From Leptospira fletcheri (GTDB lineage Bacteria; Spirochaetota; Leptospiria; Leptospirales; Leptospiraceae): a DNA stretch of 64,000 nt. The translations under genes and the position numbers were made by a program. The stretch is taken from contig NZ_RQET01000004.1 in NCBI RefSeq assembly GCF_004769195.1, positions 620,001 through 684,000 on the forward strand. The letters are read 5' to 3'. Under the pieces are notes generated by a model. That model did not search any database. It saw nothing but the letters and a program-made list of their open reading frames with translations, and was not told where the DNA came from. Of this stretch, positions 19,192 to 29,884 are shown one piece after another (the first letter of the stretch is position 1; each line of letters starts with the position of its first letter).

Positions 19192-19230
19192 TTGCGTGTG
19201 ACGCTCCAATAAGGTTTAAGACGATTTCTT

Positions 19231-20136
19231 TTACTCGGACAATTCCGAAAATTTGAGTTTTTTTTGTATTTTTTCGATCAAACGCAACAAAGTAACGCTG
19301 ACATTCCCTTCCGTGATCCCTAAAAGGTCCGCCACTTCTCGGTAAGGTGTTCTGGCTAAAAAATGACCTTTTTTGCGTTTTTCCAGGAGTTTTTTGCGTT
19401 GTTCGTATTTCTTTTTTAAGGCTTGGGAAGTCTTATCGATTTCTTGTGGAAGGATCGGCGCCTTCTTGATCGTAGCGTTCTGCTTTTCCTTCAGCTCTAA
19501 AATGTTCAGATATAAAGAAGTAATCTTATCTTCCATCCGAATGTTTTCTTCCTCTCTACGGGAAAGTTCCGTTCGGAGGGACATAATTTTTTGTTTCAGT
19601 TCCTCCGGAGAAAGTTTCGTTTTGGATCCTAAGAATTCTATCTCTTCCTCGTCCAAGTTCAGGTAATAGATATACGAAAGTTTGAATATTACGCGTTTCT
19701 CGATTCCGATTTCTCCCAATACCTGATGGAAGTGCCGGGTAAGTTCCTGCGCCTCTTCGATCAGGTCCGGTCGTTGGTCCGGTTCGTCTTCTATCGTAGC
19801 GTATTCTTTTCCTTCCTTATTGATCTTCCCCAAATTGGTCATTTTCAGCTCGCGTTTGGTCCTTTGCCAATCGATGAGCATGTTGCGAAGAACGGAATAA
19901 AACCATGTCCGAAAACTGGATTTCCCTTTGAAGCTGGAAAATCTTGCGCCGGTTTTAAGACGTTCGAAGGCGTATAGGAAGAAGTCCCCTGCGTCGTCTT
20001 CGCTCAAATGAAAGATTTTCATCGGAAAATTGTAGATGTCTTCCGAGTAGGCTTCAAAAAACAGTTTTAGCGCTTCCTCGTCCCCGTCTCCGCATCGGGT
20101 AACGATATCCAGGGTTTTATCCTTTGACAAATTCAT
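19231..20136 (-). CDS. ECF-type sigma factor with long coiled-coil linker
   Basis: The 301-residue protein has sigma region 2 at about residues 15-100 ([37 protein letters not shown]) and sigma region 4 at the C-terminus ([30 protein letters not shown]). Most ECF factors are about 180-200 residues. Here the two regions are separated by an extra 100 or so residues rich in Glu, Lys and Leu, predicted as coiled coil (about 155-255). It begins an operon that continues with a 247-residue protein, a CHAT protease and a Cys-rich protein. The start lies only 36 bases from the divergent M23 peptidase gene, which could be a target. Confidence 0.88.
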   Translation of the reverse strand: MNLSKDKTLDIVTRCGDGDEEALKLFFEAYSEDIYNFPMKIFHLSEDDAGDFFLYAFERLKTGARFSSFKGKSSFRTWFYSVLRNMLIDWQRTKRELKMTNLGKINKEGKEYATIEDEPDQRPDLIEEAQELTRHFHQVLGEIGIEKRVIFKLSYIYYLNLDEEEIEFLGSKTKLSPEELKQKIMSLRTELSRREEENIRMEDKITSLYLNILELKEKQNATIKKAPILPQEIDKTSQALKKKYEQRKKLLEKRKKGHFLARTPYREVADLLGITEGNVSVTLLRLIEKIQKKLKFSELSE

Positions 20137-20172
20137 TCTTAATGTAACCTTGCACCAGGGGGCCGACCCGGA

Positions 20173-21078
20173 ATGAGAATCATCCCTACCATAGGTCTAA
20201 TCTTGGCCGCGTTCCATCTAAGCACCTTTGCTGAAAACGATAAAGTAATAAATTTTCTATTCCCTGTGAAAACGGAGGGAATTGAAAACAAAGTCAGTTC
20301 GGTCTTCGGAGAATCTAGAGGGGACCATTTTCATAACGGGATGGATATTTCCTCTAATGGGGAGCCGGTTTTGGCGATGGGGGAAGGAAAAATCCTTTAT
20401 TCGCGGTTCGGCGAGGATGATCCGTTCGAAGACGAATTCGGTACCGGAAATTCCATTTGGTTGGATCACGGAAAAGGAATATACACTGCCTATTATCACC
20501 TGAAAGGCGGCCGTATAAACGGATTTTTGGAGGATCGCATCCTCGGGGCCGGAGAAAAAATCGGAACAACGGGAAATACGGGGCATTCCAGCGGAGCTCA
20601 CCTTCATTTTTTAGTCCTAAAGGATTACGGAAAAATCATTTTAGATCCGATGAAATTTCTTCCTCAGGTCGACGACGGTACGTCGCCTCAGATCGGAAAC
20701 CTATTGGTTCACGTAGGGGAAAAATTCACGCAAATTAACGATGGGGAAAACATCAATATTTCCCAATCTTTTCCTGTAACCGTCGGTATTCAGGATTCAG
20801 GTATGAAACCCGGCCAGCGCAGGGGAGTTGCCCAGATCCAGACGTTTTTAAACGGGGAACCGTTAAAAAAGGCAGGTTTTTCCTTATTAAACTACGACCT
20901 AGGAGAATGGAGAAACCCGGAAGGATTCCGCTTTAGCGAGTTGTATTATCGGGACCAATATCTTCTCGGCAATTTGGATTTTCGGAACGGAGAGAATACC
21001 GTTCGGGTTTTGGCATGGGATTTTAAAGGAAACTTAAGCGAGAAGAGCTTTACCTTTTATGTGACGCGTATTAGATAA
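20173..21078 (+). CDS. Secreted M23-family (LytM-like) peptidase
   Basis: The 301-residue protein has an N-terminal signal peptide (about residues 1-20) and an M23 metallopeptidase domain at about 40-165. The zinc ligands are visible: HNGMDIS (His54, Asp58) and the HLH pair in [10 protein letters not shown]. Such proteins cut peptidoglycan cross-links or activate amidases. A beta-rich C-terminal domain follows (about 180-300). A START-like gene lies 23 bases downstream. Confidence 0.88.
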   Translation: MRIIPTIGLILAAFHLSTFAENDKVINFLFPVKTEGIENKVSSVFGESRGDHFHNGMDISSNGEPVLAMGEGKILYSRFGEDDPFEDEFGTGNSIWLDHGKGIYTAYYHLKGGRINGFLEDRILGAGEKIGTTGNTGHSSGAHLHFLVLKDYGKIILDPMKFLPQVDDGTSPQIGNLLVHVGEKFTQINDGENINISQSFPVTVGIQDSGMKPGQRRGVAQIQTFLNGEPLKKAGFSLLNYDLGEWRNPEGFRFSELYYRDQYLLGNLDFRNGENTVRVLAWDFKGNLSEKSFTFYVTRIR

Positions 21079-21101
21079 TCCTTCTCCTTCGGTTTTTGGG
21101 C

Positions 21102-21761
21102 ATGAGTAATTCGGCAAAACAACGACAGAATCTTTTCTTCGATAAGGGGTTTTTCTCCGTATTCCTATACGGAATTTCTACGGTTTCTTTCCTATTTTTT
21201 TCCCCGGAGATAATCGCGGGGGATTGGGTATATCTGAAGGAAGAAAACGGTGTGAAAATTTTTAAGAGAGCTACCGATTCCCGTTTTGACGCTTTTAAAG
21301 TCAGTACTCTAATTTCCCGTTCCTTACCCGAAGTTCGAAACGTTTTTTTGAACATTCCCGGCCATACGAATTGGATCGCGAATTGCAAAGAATCCCGTTT
21401 GCTAGGCGGAAAGGTTCCGGATAAATTCATTCATTATTATTTGATCGGAGCTCCTTGGCCGGTGAAAGACAGGGAAATGATTTTGGAAACGGAATCCTTT
21501 TTTGACACTCAGAAAAGACGCGTCAGTATTTTGACTCGGGCAGTAAACGATCCTAACGTTCCCGTGAAAAAGGACTCTTACAGAATCACTCGTTCCCATA
21601 TACAGTGGACTTTAGAGGAAGTGTCGGATAATTCCACGTTAGTCACGTATGTCAACCAAACTGACCCGGGGGGAGACGTTCCCTCTTACTTATCCAATTG
21701 GTCTTCCGCCGGTGCACCGACGGAGACGATTCTGTCTTTAAAAAGACTTTTGGAAAAATGA
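21102..21761 (+). CDS. START/SRPBCC-domain exported protein
   Basis: The 219-residue protein has a hydrophobic N-terminal export signal (about residues 15-38) and a START-like lipid-binding domain. Family features are GVKIFKRATDSRFDAFKVST, the W-N-C turn HTNWIANCKESRLL, and the LIGAPWPVKDREMI segment found in bacterial START-domain proteins. The C-terminal helix GAPTETILSLKRLLEK closes the ligand cavity. I chose the ATG at 21102; a TTG two codons upstream is equally possible. Lipid binding in the envelope is inferred from the fold. Confidence 0.8.
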   Translation: MSNSAKQRQNLFFDKGFFSVFLYGISTVSFLFFSPEIIAGDWVYLKEENGVKIFKRATDSRFDAFKVSTLISRSLPEVRNVFLNIPGHTNWIANCKESRLLGGKVPDKFIHYYLIGAPWPVKDREMILETESFFDTQKRRVSILTRAVNDPNVPVKKDSYRITRSHIQWTLEEVSDNSTLVTYVNQTDPGGDVPSYLSNWSSAGAPTETILSLKRLLEK

Positions 21762-21784
21762 ACCCGGAGACCGGGATTCTCTCG

Positions 21785-24700
21785 TCACTTCTTAGTTACG
21801 ACGGATTCTTTGGGAGAAAATGCGCGAATGTTTTCTCCGAAACTATAGTACACGGTTTCGTTTCCTAAAAGACTCACAAGCCGATTCATCAGTTCATCGT
21901 TCGGATGCACGGAATAATGATCGTGAGCCCGGATCACTTTTTTTTCCTCGCTTCCGGATACCAAATGAAAGTAGACGTGCGAGCTCCCTTGGTATGCGGC
22001 CAAAAGAGTGTGCAATTGTCCTATGATATCGGGCATTTTTCTATGCCTGTCTTCCAAACGGATATGAAGGGCTTTCTCCATCTTGTCTTCGATAGTGGCT
22101 TGGTTCAGGATTTCAAAACTATTTACCTTGATCTGGCCGCGTAACTCCGATTCTCCGGCTTCGATCCGGTCCAGGTCTCCTTTGATGAAAACGGCCTCGT
22201 CTTCCCGGATCAAGTCCTTAAACTTCTGGTACACCTTCGGAAAGGCGACGCACTCTATCTCTCCTGTCCGGTCTTCCAGTTTAAAGTTCACGAATTCTTC
22301 TTTCTTTTTGGTGAACTTGATCTTCAAAGACGTCAGAATTCCCGCGATTTCCACCTTTGCTCCGGCTCTGGTATCATCCATCTTTTCGATCGGAATGCTG
22401 TTCAAGCTCCTCAAGTGTCCTTCGTACTTGTCGAGAGGGTGGCCGGAGAGAAACAGTCCTGTGACGAATTTCTCGCGGCGCAATTTTTCTTCCGACTCCC
22501 ATTCCTCCGCTTCCTTGGGTAACTTGAGTTCATAGGATAAAGTGGATTCCCCGAAAAGAGAAAACTGCCCTTCTGCGGAACGTTCCTGTTCTTTTTGCGC
22601 GAAGGAAACCAGGCTGTCCATGGATTCGAAGAGGCATTTTCTGCTGTAGCCGAAGGAATCCATGGCGCCACCTTGGACTAGCGCTTCCAATATTTTCTTA
22701 TTCAGGATACGTGTATCTACGCCTAGTATGAAATCCTTAACGTCCCTGAACCCTCCGATCTGCTTGCGAACTTGGATGATATTCTGGGCGGCGCCTTCTC
22801 CTACACCTTTCATCGCCGAAATTCCGAAACGGATCGTATGTTCGTCGATTACGGAAAAAGATACGTCTGACTCATTTAAATCCGGAGTCAAAACTCGGAT
22901 CCCCATCTCTCGGGCGTTATTGATGTATTTTACGATATCGGTGGTCTTGGAATGATCTCCCGCGAGCAAAGCGGCCATATATTCCGTAGGAAAATTCGCC
23001 TTCATGTAGGCGGTCTGGTATGTGACTAGAGCGTAGGCGACGGAGTGGGATTTGTTGAATCCGTATCCTCCGAATTTCTCCAATTGGTCGAATAGGTCTT
23101 CGGAGAATTTTTTGCCGTGTCCTTTTGCTTGGGCGCCTTCGACGAACTTAACGCGCAACGGGTCCATGAGTTCTTTCTTTTTCTTCGCCATGGCCTTGCG
23201 TAACATGTCCGACTCGCCCATGGTAAAACCGCCGACGATGCGGGAAATACTCATCACTTGCTCTTGGTAAACGGTTAATCCGAACGTTTCCTTCAAAATG
23301 GATTCGCAGGATTCGTGCGGATAAGAAACCGGTTTTCTGCCGCTTTTTCTTTCTAAGTATTCCTCCAACATCCCGGACTCCATCGGACCGGGACGGTAGA
23401 GCGCGATTAAAGCTACGATTTCGTCGAAATTGGAAACCTGGCTTCTGGCTACTAGATCCGTGATACCGGTGGATTCCAACTGAAAGATGCCTAACGTGTT
23501 GGCCTTTCTGAGTAACGCATACGTATTGGTGTTATCTAGAGGAATCTTATCCAGCTCGAGTTCTATCCCTCTTCTTTCCTTAACCAATCGAACCGCATAA
23601 TTCAGCGTGGTTAAGTTCTTTAGGCCCAGAATATCCATCTTGATCAGGCCGACAGCTTCGAGGTTGTTCTTTTCGTACTGGGTGACGATCGAACGGACTC
23701 CGGGTCTTTCTTTTTCGGCAACGGTAGAGAGCGGAACTACTTCATCCAAAGGATAGGGAGAAATTACGACTCCTGCCGCGTGCCTTCCCGGTTGTCGGTA
23801 ATTTCCTTCCAGTCGTTTTGCGATGGAAAAAATCTTTTTGTGCAGCTCGTCTTTTTGGCTGGCCTGTTTGAGATCCGAAGAAATCTCTATCGCTTCGTCC
23901 AACGTGATCCCGGGCTTGGACGGACAATAACTGGTCAAGCGGTTGGCTTCGTCGAAAGGAAGGTTCATTACTCTTCCCACGTCTTTTAAGGCCGCTTTCG
24001 CAGCCAAGGATCCGAACGTAATAATCTGTCCGACTCTGTCTTCTCCGTACTTGTGCCGGATATAATTGATCACTTCTTCCCGTCTTTCCACACAGAAGTC
24101 GGTGTCGATATCCGGCATATCCTTTCTGTCAGGATTGAGAAATCTCTCGAAGAGAAGATTGAATCTAAGAGGTTCCACATTCGTGATCCCCAACGCGTAA
24201 GCTACGATGGAACCTGCCGCGGAACCTCGTCCCGGTCCGACAGGAATTCCGCTTCTTTTTGCGAAGTTGATATAATCCTGGACGATCAAAAAGTAGCCGG
24301 CAAAGCGCATGTTCTTGATCGTTTCGAGCTCGAAATTCGTTCTTTCTCGGATTTCTGGGCTAACTTCGGAATAGCGTTCGCGGATTCCGTCCCATACTAG
24401 TTTTTCCATGAACGAATATTCGTCGTAACTTTCCGGAACGGGGAATTCGGGCAAAAGATAGTTCCCGAATTTGAGTTTAAGGTCTATCTTATCCCGGATT
24501 TCGAGAGTGGAATAGTACGCCTGCGGAAGTTCGGGAAAGAGTTGCTTCATCTCGGCAGGACTCTTAACGTAAAAGTGTTGGTTGAATCCGAACTCCATTT
24601 CGTCTTCGATCGTTTTGCGCATTCCGATCCTAAGCAAAATATCTTGAGCTTCCTTATCGTCCTTACGAAGGAAATGCGAGTCGTTGGTTACGACTAGTTT

Positions 24701-25315
24701 AATGCCGGTTCTTTGGGAAAAATCATACGCGCCTTTGGCGACGATTTCCTGCTCCGGAATTCCGTGATTCTGGATCTCCAGATAAAAATCTTCCTTTTTG
24801 AAGATTTCATTCAGCTTTCCCGCTAATTGGAGGGACTCGGGAATTTTTCCTTCCAGAATTTTTCGATTCACTTCGCCTGCAAGGCAGGCGGTCAGACATA
24901 CCAATCCCTCGCTATGTCTGTCCAGGAGATCGTAATCGATCCTGGCTTTTTTATAAAAGCCTTCCGTATACGATTTGCTTGCGAGCTTGATTAAGTTTTT
25001 ATAACCTATTTCGTTCTTGGCTAGAAGAATCAAATGATAGGCGTTTCCGTCGGCGATTCGTACTTCCTCCACTTCCGCTTTGCGGTTCGGAGAAACATAA
25101 AATTCGCATCCGATGATCGGTTTTACTCCGTTCTTTGTCGCCTCATTGTAGAATTCTATCGCTCCGAACATGTTTCCGTGATCCGTCATGGCGACGGAAC
25201 TCATTCCGAGCTCTTTCACGTGTTTCATTAGCTCTTTGATCCGGATCGCTCCGTCGAGCATGGAATAGGTCGTGTGTAAGTGGAGGTGGGCGAAGTCTTC
25301 CATTCCAAGGGACAT
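21785..25315 (-). CDS. dnaE: DNA polymerase III alpha subunit
   Basis: This is the replicative polymerase subunit of the DnaE1 type, 1176 residues, normal length. It has an N-terminal PHP domain ([13 protein letters not shown], with metal-binding His), the family C palm with the catalytic aspartates in [15 protein letters not shown] and the third one downstream, the tandem helix-hairpin-helix region ([17 protein letters not shown]) and a C-terminal OB fold ([21 protein letters not shown]). The ATG at 25315 has AGGAG 13 bases upstream; a second ATG four codons later is possible. Confidence 0.97.
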   Translation of the reverse strand: MSLGMEDFAHLHLHTTYSMLDGAIRIKELMKHVKELGMSSVAMTDHGNMFGAIEFYNEATKNGVKPIIGCEFYVSPNRKAEVEEVRIADGNAYHLILLAKNEIGYKNLIKLASKSYTEGFYKKARIDYDLLDRHSEGLVCLTACLAGEVNRKILEGKIPESLQLAGKLNEIFKKEDFYLEIQNHGIPEQEIVAKGAYDFSQRTGIKLVVTNDSHFLRKDDKEAQDILLRIGMRKTIEDEMEFGFNQHFYVKSPAEMKQLFPELPQAYYSTLEIRDKIDLKLKFGNYLLPEFPVPESYDEYSFMEKLVWDGIRERYSEVSPEIRERTNFELETIKNMRFAGYFLIVQDYINFAKRSGIPVGPGRGSAAGSIVAYALGITNVEPLRFNLLFERFLNPDRKDMPDIDTDFCVERREEVINYIRHKYGEDRVGQIITFGSLAAKAALKDVGRVMNLPFDEANRLTSYCPSKPGITLDEAIEISSDLKQASQKDELHKKIFSIAKRLEGNYRQPGRHAAGVVISPYPLDEVVPLSTVAEKERPGVRSIVTQYEKNNLEAVGLIKMDILGLKNLTTLNYAVRLVKERRGIELELDKIPLDNTNTYALLRKANTLGIFQLESTGITDLVARSQVSNFDEIVALIALYRPGPMESGMLEEYLERKSGRKPVSYPHESCESILKETFGLTVYQEQVMSISRIVGGFTMGESDMLRKAMAKKKKELMDPLRVKFVEGAQAKGHGKKFSEDLFDQLEKFGGYGFNKSHSVAYALVTYQTAYMKANFPTEYMAALLAGDHSKTTDIVKYINNAREMGIRVLTPDLNESDVSFSVIDEHTIRFGISAMKGVGEGAAQNIIQVRKQIGGFRDVKDFILGVDTRILNKKILEALVQGGAMDSFGYSRKCLFESMDSLVSFAQKEQERSAEGQFSLFGESTLSYELKLPKEAEEWESEEKLRREKFVTGLFLSGHPLDKYEGHLRSLNSIPIEKMDDTRAGAKVEIAGILTSLKIKFTKKKEEFVNFKLEDRTGEIECVAFPKVYQKFKDLIREDEAVFIKGDLDRIEAGESELRGQIKVNSFEILNQATIEDKMEKALHIRLEDRHRKMPDIIGQLHTLLAAYQGSSHVYFHLVSGSEEKKVIRAHDHYSVHPNDELMNRLVSLLGNETVYYSFGENIRAFSPKESVVTKK

Positions 25316-25691
25316 AATAGAAAGTCGGCTCCTGATTCGTCAAGTCCAGACGGTCCCGATCTTTCAAAGGCCTGAAAAACGAATCCTATCTTTATTAGAC
25401 CTTTTTCGGAAAAAACGCTTTTCCTGAAAATCGTACCTCCACACCGAGAAAATTCCCGGATTTTTATCGGAGAAAAATCGGGACGGGGTAGAATATTTTA
25501 CCTCAAAGCGGGGCCGATTCGAATTCGGATTTTTTGTCGGCTTGCGGCTTTGCAATTGTCAAATTAGCGACGCGGGTAGAATGCAAGCGATTCGGAGATT
25601 CCTGAACGTTTTTCCTGCGGACTTCCGCAAACCGAGAAAGCTTCGGTGCGAATCTGTTTTAAAATAAATTATATATATGAGAAAACTCTAA
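25316..25691. other. Intergenic region between dnaE and the GNAT gene
   Basis: This 376-base stretch separates divergent genes and must contain both promoters. I see an AT-rich tract at about 25655-25685 and a small hairpin TGCGG-acttcc-GCA around 25616-25630. A TTGTCA...TAGAAT pair near 25556-25582 has a short 15-base spacer. No open frame in it looks coding. Confidence 0.5.
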
Positions 25692-26159
25692 ATGTCAAAG
25701 CTGGAAATTACTCTGAGGATTGCGAGTCGTTCGGATTTGGAGGAACTGATCGAACTGTTCGATCTATACAGAAAGCATTACGGTCTAAAATCCGATGACG
25801 CGGCTACGAAGAGATTTTTGGAGGATCGTCTTCTTCATAAGGATTCCATATTGATCGTTGCCGAGGACACGGACACGATTCTAGGCTTCGCCCAACTTTA
25901 TCCCACGTATTCTTCGCTATTCCTCAAAAAGGATTACATATTGAACGATCTATATGTTCGCGAAGGGGCAAGAAAGAAAGGTGTGGGAAAAAAGTTGCTG
26001 GAAGAAGCCGGAGCCGTGGTTCGAAAATTCGGAGGAAAGGGCATGAGCCTGGAGACCCTACCCGATAATCGTGCAGCGAGAAAGCTGTTCGAAAGTTTCG
26101 GGTTTCGTATCCATGAGGAATTTTTGCACTATTACTGGTCCGTGCCATCGGAGAAATAA
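25692..26159 (+). CDS. GNAT-family N-acetyltransferase
   Basis: The 155-residue protein is a single GNAT domain. The acetyl-CoA binding loop is visible as YVREGARKKGVGKKLLEEA (the R/Q-x-x-G-x-G/A pattern), followed by the motif B sequence LETLPDNRAARKLFESFGF that is typical of small-molecule or protein acetyltransferases. The substrate is unknown. The stop codon lies in the loop of an inverted repeat shared with the convergent gatB. Confidence 0.9.
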   Translation: MSKLEITLRIASRSDLEELIELFDLYRKHYGLKSDDAATKRFLEDRLLHKDSILIVAEDTDTILGFAQLYPTYSSLFLKKDYILNDLYVREGARKKGVGKKLLEEAGAVVRKFGGKGMSLETLPDNRAARKLFESFGFRIHEEFLHYYWSVPSEK

Positions 26160-26175
26160 CCGAATTTTCTCCGAT
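26147..26175. terminator. Hairpin at the end of the GNAT gene, between convergent genes
   Basis: ATCGGAGAAA (26147-26156) and TTTCTCCGAT (26166-26175) form a perfect ten-pair stem with the GNAT stop codon in the loop. No long T tract follows, so termination strength is uncertain. Confidence 0.45.
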
Positions 26176-26198
26176 CCGCGAAGTATCGACCGTGAAGT

Positions 26199-27656
26199 TC
26201 AACCTTTGGGTGGAAGCGGTCCGAGCTTGTCTAGTAGCATCTGATTTACTAAATTCGGATCGGCTTTTCCTTTGGAGACCTTCATCACATAACCTACGAT
26301 CGCTCCCAAGGCCCGATCTTTTCCGGATTTGTATTTTTGTACGGCGTCCTCGTTTGCCGCGATCGCCTCGTCCACGATCCGCTCGATTTCTTTATCGTCG
26401 CGCACTACGATGAGGTTTTTTTCGGTTACGATATCTTCGGGATCCTTGTCGTCAAAAACCATCTCCTCAAAGACCGTTTTGCCGATTTTTCCGGAAATTT
26501 TTCCTTCCGAGATCATCTTTACTAGTTGGCCGATTCTTTTGGGTCCTACGGAAAATTCCGAAATTGTAATATTTTCCTTGTTTACGATTCCTAAAACCTC
26601 GTCCTTCACCCAGTTCGAAGTACGTTTTGCATCGCCGGAAACCTGCAGAGCCTCTTCGTAGTAATCTGCGATTTCCCTTTCGGCGGTCAAAACTTCGGCG
26701 TCGTATTTGGGTAGTCCCAACTTTTCGATGAATCGATTGCGTCTAGAGTCCGGTAGTTCGGGAAGGGATTTTCGGATCCGTTCCACCGTTTCCATTGACA
26801 AAACGACCGAGGGCAAATCGGGATCCGGGAAATATCTGTAGTCGTGACTCATTTCCTTCGTTCTCATTGTCACGGTCACATTGGCTGCGGAATCCCAGAG
26901 TTTGGTTTGCTGTTGGAAAGTTTTTCCCTGCGAGAGCATTTCGGACTGCCATTCCACCTCGTAGTCGATGGCTGCTTTTACCGCTTTGAATGAATTCAGG
27001 TTTTTGATTTCCACCCGAGTTCCGAATTTGTCCGAGCCTTTCGGACGGATGGAAACGTTGGCGTCGCAGCGTAACGAACCTTCCTCCATATTGCAGTCGG
27101 AAACCCGGATATAACGCAGGACTGATTTTAAGGCCAGAAGATAATAGTAGGCTTCATCCGAAGATCTCAATTCCGGCTCGGAGACGATTTCTATCAACGG
27201 AGTCCCTGCGCGATTCAAATCCACGTAGGAAAAGGGAATATTCGGATCAGCGGAGTGTATTAATTTACCCGCGTCCTCTTCGATATGGATTCTAGTTAGT
27301 CTTACGAATTTGGGGGATTCTTCTCCTTTTACCGTAAAAGAAACTCCTCCTCCGAGACAGATAGGCCGGTCAAATTGGGAAATCTGGTATCCTTTCGGAA
27401 GATCGGGATAAAAATAATTCTTACGATCGAATTTCGTGTGCAGCGTAATTTCCGATCCGAACGCGAGCCCGGCCATGATCGCCTTATTGAGAGCCTCTTC
27501 GTTTAAAACCGGCAAAGAACCCGGAAGGCCTAGACAAACAGTGGATACCTGCGAGTTCGGGGGAGCACCGAACTTCGTAGAGCTCGTGGAAAAAACCTTG
27601 GATTCCGTGTTCAATTGCGCATGGACTTCCAAACCGATCACTACTTCGTATTGCAC
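26199..27656 (-). CDS. gatB: Aspartyl/glutamyl-tRNA amidotransferase subunit B
   Basis: GatB binds the mischarged Glu-tRNA(Gln) or Asp-tRNA(Asn) and carries out the kinase and transamidation steps in the GatCAB complex. The 485-residue protein begins with the family sequence [15 protein letters not shown], contains the zinc- and active-site region [19 protein letters not shown] and ends with the YqeY-like helical tail domain (about 330-485). The start is GTG behind AGGAGAGG. GatA and GatC are not adjacent, so the complex is encoded in separate places. Confidence 0.96.
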   Translation of the reverse strand: MQYEVVIGLEVHAQLNTESKVFSTSSTKFGAPPNSQVSTVCLGLPGSLPVLNEEALNKAIMAGLAFGSEITLHTKFDRKNYFYPDLPKGYQISQFDRPICLGGGVSFTVKGEESPKFVRLTRIHIEEDAGKLIHSADPNIPFSYVDLNRAGTPLIEIVSEPELRSSDEAYYYLLALKSVLRYIRVSDCNMEEGSLRCDANVSIRPKGSDKFGTRVEIKNLNSFKAVKAAIDYEVEWQSEMLSQGKTFQQQTKLWDSAANVTVTMRTKEMSHDYRYFPDPDLPSVVLSMETVERIRKSLPELPDSRRNRFIEKLGLPKYDAEVLTAEREIADYYEEALQVSGDAKRTSNWVKDEVLGIVNKENITISEFSVGPKRIGQLVKMISEGKISGKIGKTVFEEMVFDDKDPEDIVTEKNLIVVRDDKEIERIVDEAIAANEDAVQKYKSGKDRALGAIVGYVMKVSKGKADPNLVNQMLLDKLGPLPPKG

Positions 27657-27776
27657 TTGGCCTCTCCTTTTTTAGCGACTGTCGGGCTAAACGGGTTTTT
27701 TTCCTTGTCCCCGGTTTCTCGAGGACGTATGGAGTTATTCTGAGAATAGGATTCGAGCAGGCAACGGATTTTTTTG

Positions 27777-28532
27777 ATGAAGCAAGTGCTTTGTGTGGCA
27801 AATCAGAAGGGAGGTGTAGGAAAGACTACAACCGCAGTTCATTTAGCCGCAGGCTTGGCTTTTAAAGGAGATAGGGTTCTCCTTTTGGATCTGGATGCGC
27901 AGAACAATGCAAGTTCCGTCTTTCCCGAAGTAGCGAACGAAGCCGGCCGGGACGTGTTTTCCATTTTTAGCGAAGGCGCCTCCGCAAAGGAAGTCCTCCG
28001 GCAGACTCGAATTCCGAAACTGAGTCTACTTCCTTCCTCTCCGAAATTGGCCCAGGTGGACGTTTTGCTTTCAGGTAAATTGGATGGTTTCTTTGCGCTC
28101 AAAGAAGGATTGGAGAAAAGTACGGAGGATTTCGATTGGGTCGTCATCGATTGTCCGCCTAGTCTTTCTTTAATTACCATGAATGCATTCGTCGCGGCGA
28201 ACGGACTGATCGTGCCTCTTCAGGTATCTAAATTTTCATTGGACGGAATAGAAGCGATTTTGGAAGCCAAGGCTGCAACCGTAAAAAGGTACAATCCGGG
28301 GCTGAAAATTTTAGGGGCTCTTTTGACATTGTACCAGGCTAGGACTACGATGTCCCAGACAGTCGTACCTATGATCGCGGAACACCTTAGGCTATTCGAT
28401 GCCAGAATTCCTCCGTCCGTAGCGGTGGAAGAAGCTCATCTTTTGAATCGGACCTTGTACGAATACCAACCAAAAAATAAAGCGTCCAAGGAATATGTCC
28501 GATTTACGGACGAGGTTTATTCGCTTGGGTAA
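27777..28532 (+). CDS. ParA/Soj-family ATPase, orphan
   Basis: The 251-residue protein is a MinD/ParA-type Walker ATPase with the deviant P-loop [14 protein letters not shown] at its N-terminus, the switch I sequence [11 protein letters not shown] and the Walker B region [12 protein letters not shown]. Such ATPases position chromosomes, plasmids or protein complexes. No ParB gene or parS-like repeat is nearby. The gene overlaps by 38 bases a gene for a one-helix membrane protein, which may be its partner. The start is taken as the ATG at 27777; a TTG directly before it is possible. Confidence 0.9.
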   Translation: MKQVLCVANQKGGVGKTTTAVHLAAGLAFKGDRVLLLDLDAQNNASSVFPEVANEAGRDVFSIFSEGASAKEVLRQTRIPKLSLLPSSPKLAQVDVLLSGKLDGFFALKEGLEKSTEDFDWVVIDCPPSLSLITMNAFVAANGLIVPLQVSKFSLDGIEAILEAKAATVKRYNPGLKILGALLTLYQARTTMSQTVVPMIAEHLRLFDARIPPSVAVEEAHLLNRTLYEYQPKNKASKEYVRFTDEVYSLG

Positions 28533-29181
28533 GAAATCGGATTCCAAAAAAGAACTGTTGCGTAAGGCAGCCGGAGACGCTGTACGTAAAACTTTGGGAG
28601 GGGAACAACCTCCGGAGAATACGGAATCCGAACGAAAGCCCGAATCGATTGCACCGCCGCAATTCGGGGAGAAATACGACGGGGAAAAACAATTGCCCAA
28701 AAAAGACCGCTTCGGGATAAACAACAGTATGAGGATCGACGAATACATGCAGGCCCCGTCCTCGACGATAAACGGGAATAAAAAATGGTTTAGGATTTTC
28801 GGGGTCGTATTGGTCGCGCTTTTGATTTGGTGGATTTGGCCGGCTAAACACGAAATCTATATGGACGTGGATAAGATGACTCCCGAAAAAGTATCCGGTA
28901 TGAGTGCGGAAAAGGAATATCACTTCGCCCACGGACAGGATTTTTTCATCTATTACAAGAGGGGAGGATGGTTTTCCCCTAAGAAAATAAAATTAACGAT
29001 TTATAAACTAGATGATAACCGCGCGGAAGTCAGCGTTCAGGAAAAGGAATTGAAGAAGAGAATCGAAAAATTCCAGACCTACTACGATGATTCTTTTTTT
29101 GACGAAGAAGGCTCTTACGAAGCCGAAGTCAAAAACGAAGACGAGGAAATTCTCGTCGTTAAAAAATTCACGATCGATTGA
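28495..29181 (+). CDS. Bitopic membrane protein linked to ParA-like ATPase
   Basis: The 228-residue protein has a basic, disordered N-terminal half (residues 1-95, with [15 protein letters not shown] and a conserved-looking [13 protein letters not shown]), one transmembrane helix (about 100-116, [18 protein letters not shown]) and an extracytoplasmic domain rich in Tyr, Lys and Glu. The short N-terminal basic motifs are of the kind that could activate a ParA ATPase, but this is inference. It starts inside the parA-like gene and its stop overlaps the next start (TGATG), so the three genes are translationally coupled. Confidence 0.7.
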   Translation: MSDLRTRFIRLGKKSDSKKELLRKAAGDAVRKTLGGEQPPENTESERKPESIAPPQFGEKYDGEKQLPKKDRFGINNSMRIDEYMQAPSSTINGNKKWFRIFGVVLVALLIWWIWPAKHEIYMDVDKMTPEKVSGMSAEKEYHFAHGQDFFIYYKRGGWFSPKKIKLTIYKLDDNRAEVSVQEKELKKRIEKFQTYYDDSFFDEEGSYEAEVKNEDEEILVVKKFTID

Positions 29182-29864
29182 TGAATCGCTTTCTGTTATT
29201 TGTGATTGTAGGCCTGATCGTATTCGGCTGCAACGTGACCGAACGTCCTGCGGGAATTCCTAAGGAAGCGAAATACGATAAGTCTAGGAACGTATATTAT
29301 CTCGACGAGCCCGGCAGGCAGAGATTATATTACGAAAATGGAAGATTGTATTCCGACTGCGGAGCGGACGAAAAGAACCTCTCTCACGGCCTTTGTCGGA
29401 CCTTTGCGCGTACGGAAGATAGGGTCGTTTCCGAAGGAAAATACGAACACGGCGCAAAAGTCGGAGATTGGATCTGGTACTTCCCCGATGGAAAAACCTA
29501 CGTCGTCCAGAAATACGGAACTAGACCCAAAAGACCGGAATCGATCTGGCTCGGAGAGGAAGGAAACGAAGAAGGACCTTATAAAAGATTCTACCAGGAC
29601 GGATCGATCGAGATCCAAGGATTCTATAAGGACGGGCAAAAATCCGAATTCTGGCAAAAATACTTTCGCGACGGCGAGTTGGAATATTCCGGATATTATT
29701 CCAAAGGAAAAAAGGTCAGAACCTGGTTTTATTATTTTCCGAATCGCTCGAAGGAAGCGGTCGAGGTTTTCGATAACGACGGCAATTTTCTTTCTCGAAC
29801 TTTGTATGCACCTGACGGTAGGGAAATCTGCGAAGTGACTCCGAAAGGCGCTTCCTGCGGCTGA
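29181..29864 (+). CDS. Lipoprotein with MORN/YwqK-type repeats
   Basis: The 227-residue precursor has a signal peptide ending in the lipobox-like GLIVFGC (Cys near residue 17). The mature part holds several MORN-like repeats: GKYEHGAKVGDWIWYFPDGK, GPYKRFYQDGSIEIQGFYKDG, EFWQKYFRDGELEYSGYYSKG and RTWFYYFPN. These repeats form beta hairpins and are common in Leptospira lipoproteins. The role is unknown. It is the third gene of the ParA-like operon. Confidence 0.8.
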   Translation: MNRFLLFVIVGLIVFGCNVTERPAGIPKEAKYDKSRNVYYLDEPGRQRLYYENGRLYSDCGADEKNLSHGLCRTFARTEDRVVSEGKYEHGAKVGDWIWYFPDGKTYVVQKYGTRPKRPESIWLGEEGNEEGPYKRFYQDGSIEIQGFYKDGQKSEFWQKYFRDGELEYSGYYSKGKKVRTWFYYFPNRSKEAVEVFDNDGNFLSRTLYAPDGREICEVTPKGASCG

Positions 29865-29884
29865 ATCCTTTTTAGAATCGTATT

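Noticed and set aside
15808..20136. CHAT protease locus as a type III-E CRISPR system
   Set aside because: No repeat-spacer array and no Cas7-11, Csx30 or other Cas protein is present.
25364..25555. 63-codon frame in the dnaE/GNAT gap
   Set aside because: No start signal, unusual composition and no recognisable features; it looks like chance.
27777..28532. ParA-like gene as a sign of a plasmid or replication origin
   Set aside because: No ParB, parS-like repeats, dnaA, gyrase or replication initiator gene is nearby.
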